From assembly GCA_030731635.1 (NCBI GenBank), contig JANQTR010000181.1:1-12748 (forward strand): a stretch of DNA of 12,748 nucleotides. The letters are read 5' to 3'. The notes beneath the pieces are model-generated. The model was not told the DNA's origin and did no database searches. It worked only from the letters and a program-made list of their open reading frames with translations. This document shows, piece by piece, positions 1 to 7,001 of the stretch; the first letter of the stretch is position 1, and each line of letters starts with the position of its first letter. The translations under genes and the position numbers were made by a program. Origin of the DNA: Erythrobacter sp. (lineage in GTDB: Bacteria; Pseudomonadota; Alphaproteobacteria; Sphingomonadales; Sphingomonadaceae).

Positions 1-1160
1 AAAGTGCCGAAATAGGGCGCAAGCAGGGTGCGCGTATTGGCGACAAAGGCGTTGGCAGTGGCCAGATATTCGGCGCGCGCCGCATCGTCATAGGGGCGCG
101 GCGGATAGAGCCGCGCACGTTCGGCATAAAAGGCGCTGCGATCCTTGAGCCCTGCCTGCTGCGCCAGCGCGTCCTGTTCCGCCTCGATCCGTGCGACTTC
201 CGACAGGCCAATCGCGTGGATTTCGTCGGCGGTAAGATCGGTGGTGGTGGTCAGCTTGAGTTGCGCAGCGTAATAGTCGGCACCGCCGGGCAGCGTGATC
301 GCGCCGACCCGGCCACTGGGGGCGTCGGGCAGGCCTGCCTCTGCCCAGGCGATGACTCTGTCATAGGCTGGCTTCAGATCGGCGATGGCACTGCGCGCCT
401 CGCCCAGCAGGGCGTCGGCATCGCCGCGCGCAAGTTTGCCCGCGGCGACCAGCGCCTCGGTTTTGGCCTGCACGTCAGCCCATAGTGCCGAATCCGCATC
501 ACCATCAAACGGCGCGCCTGATATCAGCTTGCGGCTGCCTGACAGCACTGTTTCGACTTGGAATCGCGGTGCGCGAATGCCTGCGGCCTCACTGCCTTTG
601 GTAAGAGCAATCGCTTCATCAAGCACCGCCGGAAGGCCGCGCAGCCGCGCGATGTAGTTGGTCAGATCGGTTTGGTCGGCCACCGTATGGGTGTTGACCA
701 GAAAATCGGGCAATTGGCTGTGCGCCGAATAAAGCCGCGAATAAAACGGCGGGCGATAGATGCGATGGGCCAGAGCGATGGCCGCACGCTCCGCCTCCAG
801 CGCCCAGATATCGAAATTGACCTGTGCTTCGGGTGACAGCCGGGTGCGGTCAAATTGTGCGCGCATCCGGGCCACGCTGGCCTCGCGCCAGGCGACCTGC
901 GCGCTGGCCGCCGCATCGCCGATGTCGCTCCAGCGATCCCCGCCCTCCTTGATGCCCAACCGGGTGGCAAGCTGCGGCTGCTGCTTTACCCATTCGGCAA
1001 ATTCCGCATCGAGAAATGCCGTAAGGCGCGCGTCTTCCTGTGCAAGATCTGCGTCAGTAGCAGCAACAGGTTCAGCGTTATCATGCGCCAGTGCAGCTGC
1101 GCTGGGCAGCATCAGGGCCGCGATCACGGTTGCAAGATTGCAAGAAAATGTGCGCTTCAT
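1..1160 (-). CDS. DUF885 family secreted protein (peptidase-like), N-terminal part
   Basis: This gene runs off the left edge of the window, so only about 386 N-terminal residues are visible and no stop is present. The start is the ATG at 1158-1160, with AGGA six bases upstream. The product begins with a Sec signal peptide (MKRTF, a hydrophobic stretch, then a likely cut after AALA near residue 25), so it should be periplasmic or exported. The body matches DUF885 proteins: an N-terminal FLDAEFAEW segment, TNYIARLRGLP, and the typical YYAAQLKLTTTTDLTADEIH block followed by a GLSEVARIEAE helix. DUF885 members usually carry a His-Glu zinc-peptidase-like motif in the C-terminal half. That part lies outside the window, so catalysis cannot be judged. 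The gene is divergent from a tricorn-type peptidase across a 257-bp gap. Family assignment is confident; substrate is unknown. Confidence 0.88.
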   Translation of the reverse strand, partial: MKRTFSCNLATVIAALMLPSAAALAHDNAEPVAATDADLAQEDARLTAFLDAEFAEWVKQQPQLATRLGIKEGGDRWSDIGDAAASAQVAWREASVARMRAQFDRTRLSPEAQVNFDIWALEAERAAIALAHRIYRPPFYSRLYSAHSQLPDFLVNTHTVADQTDLTNYIARLRGLPAVLDEAIALTKGSEAAGIRAPRFQVETVLSGSRKLISGAPFDGDADSALWADVQAKTEALVAAGKLARGDADALLGEARSAIADLKPAYDRVIAWAEAGLPDAPSGRVGAITLPGGADYYAAQLKLTTTTDLTADEIHAIGLSEVARIEAEQDALAQQAGLKDRSAFYAERARLYPPRPYDDAARAEYLATANAFVANTRTLLAPYFGT

Positions 1161-1417
1161 CTGGGGTCCTGTCGCTAATGAATATTCGGCCGAGGCTAAT
1201 GGCTGCTCGGCGTAGCGGCCAAAGCAAAAGGGGTGAAGGGGTTTTTGCGCCCGGTGAAACCGGTCAGCGGAGCACGCGCATCCGATCTGAGGCAGCGCTG
1301 GCGATACCCCTCTTGGCAATCGCCCAAAGTGCCCTTCGGCTCGACGAGCAGCATTTTGCTTGCCACAAAATTGGCGCTAGGTTGATGCAGCCTGTCATTC
1401 ACAGGAGGGGGACACAT
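1161..1417. promoter_or_regulatory. Divergent promoter region between two exported peptidase-type genes
   Basis: This 257-bp gap separates two divergent genes and must hold promoters for both. On the plus strand a weak sigma70-like pair is visible: TTGCTT at 1356-1361, a 16-base spacer, and TAGGTT at 1378-1383, about 35 bases before the ATG. An inverted repeat GCCGAG / CTCGGC (1189-1194 and 1206-1211, 11-base loop) lies about 30 bases upstream of the minus-strand gene and could be a regulator site or chance in GC-rich DNA. No convincing -10/-35 pair stood out for the minus-strand gene. An open frame continues upstream of 1418 through this gap, but it shows no conserved features. Confidence 0.35.
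1403..1410 (+). promoter_or_regulatory. Strong ribosome binding site that fixes the tricorn-like start
   Basis: AGGAGGGG lies 7 bases before the ATG at 1418. It is the strongest Shine-Dalgarno match in the window. It fixes the start at 1418 even though the frame stays open upstream to 1091. Confidence 0.85.
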
Positions 1418-4400
1418 ATGAAACACCGCTGGATCGCTGCTGCCTTGCTGACCACGAGCGCGCTCGCTGCGCCAATCGCCCACGCGCAAGAGGCCGAAAC
1501 CAAGCTGCTGCGCGATCCGGCGCTGTCGGACAACGCCCTCGCCTTCGTCTATGCAGGCGATATCTGGATCGCCGCGCCCGATGGCGGCAACCCGGTGCGG
1601 CTGACATCGCACCCAGCCGATGAGCGTGATCCGATCTTTTCCCCCGACGGCAAGAAGATTGCCTACACCGCCAATTATGACGGCAATGCCGATGTCTTCG
1701 TGATCGACGTGCGTGGGGGTGAGCCGCAGCGGCTGACGTGGCATCCGGGCGATGATACCGCTGTCGATTGGGCACCCGATGGCAAGTCAGTGGCGATGGT
1801 TAGCGCGCGCGAACGGCGCTCAGGCCGTTCGGGCCAGCTTTACCACGTCGGACTGGACGGAGGCCTGCCGCAAAAGGTGTCCGAAGCCACGGTCATGGCC
1901 GGCAGCTATGATGAAAGCGGGCGCGTCTTTGCCAATATGCCGTGGAGTTCAGGCAATGCCGTGCTGACCGGCGGCGTCAATGGCTGGCGCGGTTATCGCG
2001 GCGGGCGCACCCCGTCGATCCAGCTGATCGACTTTGGCGCTGGCACGGTGACCACCATCCCCGGCGAACGCACCAATGAATTCGATCCGGTATGGATGGG
2101 CGGCAAGCTTTATTTCCTGTCCGACCGCTGGAACACCCGCGCCAATATCTTCAGCTTTGATCCGGCCACCGGAGAGACCACGCAGATCACCCGCGAAAGC
2201 GATTGGGATATCCGCAATATCACCGCCAAAAACGGGCGGATCGTCTACGAAGCGGGCGGCGTTTTCCGTACGCTTGACGTAGCGAGCGGCACGGTCAGCC
2301 CCCTGCCCATCACGCTGGTGGCCGACCTGCCAGCGCGCCGCGCCGGCTGGCAACCAGTGGCCGATCAGATGACCAGCGCTGCGCTCTCCCCGTCAGGCGC
2401 GCGGGTTGCAGTCACCGCCCGCGGCGAGGTTTTCACCGTGCCGACCGACAAGGGCACCGTCCGCAACATCTCGCAAAGCGCAGCGACCCGCGATTACACT
2501 GCGATCTGGTCGGATGATGGCACACGGCTGGCCTATGTTACCGATGACGGGGCCGGACAGATGCTGGTGATCGAAGACCAAAGCGGCATCGAACCGGTGC
2601 GGCGCATCGCGCTGGGCGAACATTTTTACGAATTGGTCGCCTGGGGCAACGAAGGCCGTCACATCATTTTTGCCAGCAACAAACTGACCTTGCATGGACT
2701 GGATGTGGCGAGCGGCACGCAGTGGCAGGTCGCCAGCAGCCCGCGCCGCAACGGCGATTTCGGCGCGACGATCTCGCCTGCTGGCAACTGGTTGGCCTAT
2801 ACCACGCGCGGGGCGAACGAGAACGCGACGCTCAGCCTCTATGACTTCGCCGCCCGCCGCAGTTACCCGGTGACGAGCGGCTTTGCCGACATTGGCGCGC
2901 CGCAATTTTCCAAGGATGGCAAGCTGTTGTACTTCACAGCTTCGACCAATGCCGGATCGTTCTACTCCGGGCTCGACATGACGACGCAGGACCGCCCCTA
3001 TCGCGCCGGGATTTATGCTGCCGTGCTGGAAGCTGACGGGAAATCGCCGCTCGCCCCGATCCTTGCCAATGAGGAGGCTGAAAAGCCCGAGGCCAAGGAC
3101 AAGGCCAAAGACGGCAAGGGCGACAGCGCCAAAGACGCCAAGGAAAAAGATCCTGCCCCCAAAGTCGATCCCACTGGGCTGGAACGACGCATCATTGCGC
3201 TGCCCGTGGCCGAGGCATCGTATGACAGCCTTGCAACCGCCAAGGACGGCGCGTTGTTCTATGTCGAGCGCATCCAGCCCGGCGTCGCGACTGGCCCCGG
3301 CAGTGGGCAGGAACGCGCGCCGCTGATGCGGTTCGACTTTGAAGAGCGCAAGGCCGCACAGGTTGGCGAAGGTGTGATCGCCGTCACCACCGATGCCGCG
3401 GGCGAAAAGCTGCTTTTGGTCAGGCATGACGATACCCTGCTCACCGCCGATGCTGGCGAAAAACTGGAGCCTGAACCGGTCAGCCTTGCCGGGATGAAGC
3501 TGTATGTCGATCCGCTGGCCGAGTGGAAACAGATCTTCGGCGATGTCTGGCGGATGGAGAAAGAATATTTCTACGATCCGGGCATGCACGGGCTCGATTG
3601 GGCCGGGGTGCGTGCCAAGTTTGAACCGCTACTGGCCCATGTCGGGCGGCGCGAAGACCTCAACGACATTCTGATCGAAATGACCGGTGAGATGGGCGTC
3701 GGACACAATTACGTGGCTGGCGGCGATGGGTATAACAACGGCGCAGCCGCGCCGGGCCTGCTGGGCGCAGACATTGCAGCCGAAAACGGGCGCTATCGGA
3801 TCAAGCGCATTTTCACCGGCGAACAATGGAACCCGTTCGTCGCCGCCCCGCTGGCCGCACCCGGCGTCGATGTGAAGCAGGGCGACTACATCATCGCCAT
3901 CGACGGAAAGCAACTGACCGCGCGCGACAATATCTACGCCGCGCTGTCGGGCGCGCGCGGCACGCAGATTGCCTTGACCGTTGCGGCCACACCCGATGGG
4001 CCACGCCGCACCTCAACAGTCGAACCGGTCGCCAACGAGGGCGCCTTGCGGCTCTGGGCATGGATTGAGGATAATCGCAGGCGCGTCGACCAGGCAACCG
4101 GCGGACGGGTGGCCTATGTCTACATGCCCAACACCGCCGACGCCGGGTTCACCTTCTTCAACCGGATGTATTTTGCCCAGACCGACAAGGAAGCGCTCAT
4201 CCTTGACGAACGTTCGAACGGGGGCGGGCAGGCGGCCAACTACATTATCGACGTGCTGGGCCGCAAATGGCTGGCGGGCTGGAAAGACCGCGAAGGCTTG
4301 ACCTACTCCACCCCGGGCGGCGGGATTTACGGCCCCAAGGTGATGCTAATCGATCAGGACGCGGGATCAGGCGGGGACTGGATGCCCTATGCCTTCCGCG

Positions 4401-4711
4401 AGACCGGCCTCGGCACGCTGATCGGCACGCGCACATGGGGCGGGTTGATCGGGATCAGTGCCAACCCCAACCTGATCGACGGCGGTCGGCTGACGGTTCC
4501 GAATTTCCGCTTCTACGACACGCAGGGCCGTTACACGATCGAGAACGAAGGCGTTGCGCCCGACATCACGGTCGATCTTGATCCGCTCGCGCTTGACCGG
4601 GGGCAGGATACCCAGCTTGAAGCCGCAATCGGGACAGTGCTGCAACAGCTTGAAGGGGCCACGTCACCCGTCAAAGCACCGCCGCCTTACCCGACCCAAA
4701 TCGGAAAGTGA
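1418..4711 (+). CDS. Exported tricorn-type S41 family peptidase
   Basis: The product is 1097 residues, with a signal peptide (MKHRW, hydrophobic core, likely cut after AHA at residue 23), so it acts in the periplasm or outside the cell. Order of parts: beta-propeller repeats of PD40/WD40 type (about 30-550, for example FSPDGKKIAYT and WAPDGKSVAMV); a Lys/Asp/Ala/Glu-rich linker (about 552-586); more beta sheet; a helical segment (about 700-765); a PDZ-like domain (about 780-868); and the S41 catalytic domain (about 895-1060). By alignment to archaeal tricorn (remembered tetrad Ser745, His746, Ser965, Glu1023), the matches are His763 in GVGHNYV, nucleophile Ser984 in AGSGGDW and Glu1042 in ENEGVAPDI. 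The spacings agree closely. The Ser745 position is Gly762, and the residue after the nucleophile is Gly rather than Asp. The family degrades peptides released by other proteases. The substrate here is unknown. Confidence 0.93.
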   Translation: MKHRWIAAALLTTSALAAPIAHAQEAETKLLRDPALSDNALAFVYAGDIWIAAPDGGNPVRLTSHPADERDPIFSPDGKKIAYTANYDGNADVFVIDVRGGEPQRLTWHPGDDTAVDWAPDGKSVAMVSARERRSGRSGQLYHVGLDGGLPQKVSEATVMAGSYDESGRVFANMPWSSGNAVLTGGVNGWRGYRGGRTPSIQLIDFGAGTVTTIPGERTNEFDPVWMGGKLYFLSDRWNTRANIFSFDPATGETTQITRESDWDIRNITAKNGRIVYEAGGVFRTLDVASGTVSPLPITLVADLPARRAGWQPVADQMTSAALSPSGARVAVTARGEVFTVPTDKGTVRNISQSAATRDYTAIWSDDGTRLAYVTDDGAGQMLVIEDQSGIEPVRRIALGEHFYELVAWGNEGRHIIFASNKLTLHGLDVASGTQWQVASSPRRNGDFGATISPAGNWLAYTTRGANENATLSLYDFAARRSYPVTSGFADIGAPQFSKDGKLLYFTASTNAGSFYSGLDMTTQDRPYRAGIYAAVLEADGKSPLAPILANEEAEKPEAKDKAKDGKGDSAKDAKEKDPAPKVDPTGLERRIIALPVAEASYDSLATAKDGALFYVERIQPGVATGPGSGQERAPLMRFDFEERKAAQVGEGVIAVTTDAAGEKLLLVRHDDTLLTADAGEKLEPEPVSLAGMKLYVDPLAEWKQIFGDVWRMEKEYFYDPGMHGLDWAGVRAKFEPLLAHVGRREDLNDILIEMTGEMGVGHNYVAGGDGYNNGAAAPGLLGADIAAENGRYRIKRIFTGEQWNPFVAAPLAAPGVDVKQGDYIIAIDGKQLTARDNIYAALSGARGTQIALTVAATPDGPRRTSTVEPVANEGALRLWAWIEDNRRRVDQATGGRVAYVYMPNTADAGFTFFNRMYFAQTDKEALILDERSNGGGQAANYIIDVLGRKWLAGWKDREGLTYSTPGGGIYGPKVMLIDQDAGSGGDWMPYAFRETGLGTLIGTRTWGGLIGISANPNLIDGGRLTVPNFRFYDTQGRYTIENEGVAPDITVDLDPLALDRGQDTQLEAAIGTVLQQLEGATSPVKAPPPYPTQIGK

Positions 4712-4716
4712 GCGCG

Positions 4717-4764
4717 CGGGCGCAGGCTGAATGCGGCCTGCGCCCGGCTTGGCGGTCAGCCGCC
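4717..4764. terminator. Tandem hairpins between convergent genes
   Basis: A perfect 11-bp inverted repeat, CGGGCGCAGGC (4717-4727) and GCCTGCGCCCG (4736-4746) with an 8-base loop, starts 5 bases after the tricorn-like stop. A second hairpin, GGCGG-TCAG-CCGCC, follows at 4751-4764, and then the stop of the minus-strand thioredoxin gene at 4775. Neither hairpin has a clear T-run on either strand, so this is not a textbook intrinsic terminator. Its place between convergent stops suggests it stops transcription, or protects 3' ends, in both directions. Confidence 0.65.
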
Positions 4765-4774
4765 GTGCAAAAGT

Positions 4775-5332
4775 TTACTGCGCGGCGAGGTTGGTTCTGA
4801 TCTCGGCAATCGCAGCCGAGCTGTCCCATTCGTAACCTCCTGCTACCCGCAGCACTTCCTTGCCCTTGGCATCAAACAGGATCGTCAGCGGCAGTTGGCC
4901 TTCGGGGCTGAACTGCGCCGATAGCTGCGCATCAGGATCGAGCCAGGGTTCAAGCCGTACGAACTGGCGCTGGGCAAAGAAAGGCGTGACCACCTCGGCC
5001 CCGCGCAGGTCCTGACTGATGGTGATGACACGCACCTCGCCGTCCAATTCGCCAGCCAATGCATCAAGCTGCGGCATTTCAACCACGCAAGGGCCACACC
5101 AAGTCGCCCACAGGTTGATAAGCACTGGGCCGTCCTGCGCGTCAAGATCCAACACCTTGCCAGCCGCATCGCTGAACTGCATCGCGGGCAGCGGCGTTCC
5201 GGCAAAACTGCGCACCACCGTGCCTGTGGCCGCCTTGGCTGTCTCGACCGGTTGCGCCGGAGCCTCACCCGCCCTATCGCATCCCGCCAGCAGCAGGATC
5301 GGTGCAACCATAATGAGCGATGAGCGGGACAT
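4775..5332 (-). CDS. TlpA-like thioredoxin-fold lipoprotein
   Basis: The start chosen is the ATG at 5330-5332, with GGAG six bases upstream. It gives a 185-residue protein opening with a lipoprotein signal (MSRSSLIMVAPILLLAGC, lipidated Cys18). Asp follows the cysteine, which in E. coli rules favours staying in the inner membrane. A TlpA/ResA-type thioredoxin domain follows: a beta-strand block near FAGTPLPAMQFSD, active-site WCGPC with Cys79 and Cys82, the EMPQLDALAGEL helix, and a QLPLTILFD segment holding the likely cis-proline. Relatives reduce disulfides in the periplasm, often for cytochrome c maturation. The exact partner here is unknown. A frame open to 5500 would add 56 residues inside argH and hide the signal peptide, so it was not used. 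The 3' end faces the tricorn-like gene across a hairpin region; the 5' end meets argH head to head. Confidence 0.9.
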   Translation of the reverse strand: MSRSSLIMVAPILLLAGCDRAGEAPAQPVETAKAATGTVVRSFAGTPLPAMQFSDAAGKVLDLDAQDGPVLINLWATWCGPCVVEMPQLDALAGELDGEVRVITISQDLRGAEVVTPFFAQRQFVRLEPWLDPDAQLSAQFSPEGQLPLTILFDAKGKEVLRVAGGYEWDSSAAIAEIRTNLAAQ

Positions 5333-6755
5333 GACAGGCTCCGATGACGTGACAGAAACTGGGGACGCCGCCAATGCGATGTGGGGCGGGCGCTTCGCTG
5401 CTGGCCCTAGCGCGATCATGCGCGAAATCAACGCCTCGATCCCGTTTGACAAGGCGCTGTGGCGGCAGGACATAGCCGCGAGCAAGGCGCATGTCGCCAT
5501 GCTGGGCGCTCAAGGGATTGTCACGCCTGACGATGCTGCGGTGATCAGCAATGGTCTGGATGCCGTAGCCGCCGAATATGCGCGCGATGGCGTGCCCGAA
5601 GATTGGGATCGCGAAGACATCCACATGACCACCGAAGCGCGGCTGGCCGAATTGATCGGGCCGGTCGCCGGACGGCTGCACACCGCGCGCAGCCGCAACG
5701 ATCAGGTCGCCACCGATTTCCGCCTCTGGGTGCGCGATGCGCTGGATCAGATGGACGCAGGCCTGGCCGGATTGCAGCGCGCACTGGTGACCCGCGCGGG
5801 CGAACACGCCGCCAGCATCATGCCCGGCTTCACCCACCTGCAAACCGCGCAGCCGGTGACTTTGGGCCACCACCTGATGGCCTATGTGGAGATGTTCCGG
5901 CGTGATCGGTCACGGCTGGCGGATGCGCGGGCGCGGATGAACGAAAGCCCGCTGGGCAGCGCCGCGCTGGCTGGCACGGGCTTTCCGATTGACCGCGATG
6001 CGACCGCCGCCGCGCTCGGTTTTGACCGCCCCACAGCCAACTCATTGGACGCCGTATCGGACCGCGATTTCGCGCTCGATTTTCTCTACGCGTGCTCGGC
6101 TACCGCCCTCCACCTGTCACGCCTTGCTGAAGAGCTGATCTTGTGGGCGAGCCAGCCGTTCGGCTTCATCCGCCTGCCCGACAGCCTTTCGACCGGCTCA
6201 TCAATCATGCCGCAAAAGAAAAACCCTGATGCCGCCGAACTGGTGCGCGGCCATTCGGGCCGTGTGATAGGCGCGCTGACCAGCCTGATGATCACCATGA
6301 AGGGCCTGCCGCTGGCCTATTCCAAGGATATGCAGGACGATAAGCCCCCCGTGTTCGAAGCCGCCAGCCTGATGGGCCTGAGCATCGCAGCGATGACGGG
6401 AATGATCGCCGACGCAACCTTCAACACCGGCCGGATGCGCGCGGCGGCGGAACTCGGCTATGCCACTGCGACCGATCTTGCCGACTGGCTGGTACGCCAG
6501 GCCGGCATCCCCTTCCGCGAGGCGCACCATATCACCGGGGCGGCGGTAAAGCTGGCGGAAAGCCGAGGCATCGCGCTTGATGCCCTGCCGCTGGCCGACC
6601 TTCAGGGGATTGATGCACGGATCGACCAGAGCGTCTATGCTGCGCTTAGCGTCGATGCCTCGGTTGCGGCGCGGGCATCATACGGCGGAACCGCGCCCGG
6701 TCAGGTCCGTTTGCAGGTAGCTGGCGCGCGGCGGATGCTGGGGATGGAGGAATGA
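5331..6755 (+). CDS. argH: Argininosuccinate lyase
   Basis: Argininosuccinate lyase splits argininosuccinate into arginine and fumarate, the last step of arginine synthesis, as a cytosolic homotetramer of the fumarase/aspartase superfamily. The sequence shows the N-terminal MWGGRFAAGPSAIM block, the HTARSRNDQVATD region, the GFTHLQTAQPVTLGHH block and the signature GSSIMPQKKNPD, whose Ser residues (about 290-291) sit on the catalytic loop. Length is 474 residues from the ATG at 5331, close to the family norm. The start is uncertain: ATG 5313 adds six residues, GTG 5349 (with AGG about 10 bases upstream) removes six, and none has a strong ribosome binding site. The opposite-strand thioredoxin gene starts at 5332, so the argH promoter must lie inside that gene. 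The stop overlaps or touches the next start. Confidence 0.96.
   Translation: MTGSDDVTETGDAANAMWGGRFAAGPSAIMREINASIPFDKALWRQDIAASKAHVAMLGAQGIVTPDDAAVISNGLDAVAAEYARDGVPEDWDREDIHMTTEARLAELIGPVAGRLHTARSRNDQVATDFRLWVRDALDQMDAGLAGLQRALVTRAGEHAASIMPGFTHLQTAQPVTLGHHLMAYVEMFRRDRSRLADARARMNESPLGSAALAGTGFPIDRDATAAALGFDRPTANSLDAVSDRDFALDFLYACSATALHLSRLAEELILWASQPFGFIRLPDSLSTGSSIMPQKKNPDAAELVRGHSGRVIGALTSLMITMKGLPLAYSKDMQDDKPPVFEAASLMGLSIAAMTGMIADATFNTGRMRAAAELGYATATDLADWLVRQAGIPFREAHHITGAAVKLAESRGIALDALPLADLQGIDARIDQSVYAALSVDASVAARASYGGTAPGQVRLQVAGARRMLGMEE
6746..6750 (+). promoter_or_regulatory. Ribosome binding site inside the end of argH
   Basis: GGAGG sits within the last codons of argH. It is 4 bases before the ATG at 6755 and only 1 base before the overlapping ATG at 6752, which is why 6755 is preferred as the lipoprotein start. 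It implies coupled translation with argH. Confidence 0.6.
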
Positions 6756-6991
6756 TGCGGATCGCAATTTGTGTTGTTGCAGCTGGCCTGCTCGCCGGAT
6801 GCGGGGTCAAGGCGCCGCTGACTCCGCCCAAAGGCGCGAGCCTGCCGCCCGCCCCCTATGGCGCGCCGAGCGAGCCGACCGCCGAAGAACTGCTGCGCCG
6901 AGAAGCTCTCGCCGCGCCCGAACGCAGCGTCGAGTTGCGCCGCAGATCAGAAGAACGCCAGGACGATCCCTTCGATCTCCCACCAGAATAA
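6755..6991 (+). CDS. lptM: Small LptM-like lipoprotein
   Basis: This 78-residue protein (79 from ATG 6752) begins MRIAICVVAAGLLAGC, a clean lipoprotein signal. The mature part begins CGVKAPLTPPKG, which fits the CGxKxPL pattern of LptM (formerly YifL) and the PF13627 attachment-site family. The remainder is Pro/Ala-rich, then charged (RREALAAPERSVELRRRSEER), and probably disordered. Gly follows the lipidated Cys, so outer-membrane delivery is expected. E. coli LptM binds the LptD-LptE translocon and helps it assemble with correct disulfides; it also lies near lysine genes (upstream of dapF). Here the gene starts at the argH stop and ends 10 bases before lysA, a similar setting. The motif and position support the call, but the protein is short and function is inferred. 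Confidence 0.7.
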   Translation: MRIAICVVAAGLLAGCGVKAPLTPPKGASLPPAPYGAPSEPTAEELLRREALAAPERSVELRRRSEERQDDPFDLPPE

Positions 6992-7001
6992 AGCGAACCC
7001 G

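Noticed and set aside
1189..1211. GCCGAG / CTCGGC inverted repeat as an operator
   Set aside because: Only 6-bp arms with an 11-base loop in GC-rich DNA; it could be chance, so I only mention it within the intergenic region.
1091..1417. Upstream extension of the tricorn-like frame by 109 codons
   Set aside because: It overlaps the start of the DUF885 gene, has no conserved features, and would bury the signal peptide. The AGGAGGGG before 1418 and the signal sequence fix the start.
2393..3589. 398-codon open frame on the minus strand inside the tricorn-like gene
   Set aside because: It is antisense to a gene with recognisable propeller and catalytic motifs, shows no family features itself, and such frames are common opposite GC-rich genes.
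5333..5500. 56-residue N-terminal extension of the thioredoxin lipoprotein
   Set aside because: It lies antisense to conserved argH sequence, and the lipoprotein signal beginning at 5332 would be internal.
6858..7001. Longer lysA start within the lipoprotein gene
   Set aside because: The extra residues overlap the lipoprotein in another frame and do not resemble LysA; homology starts at 7002.
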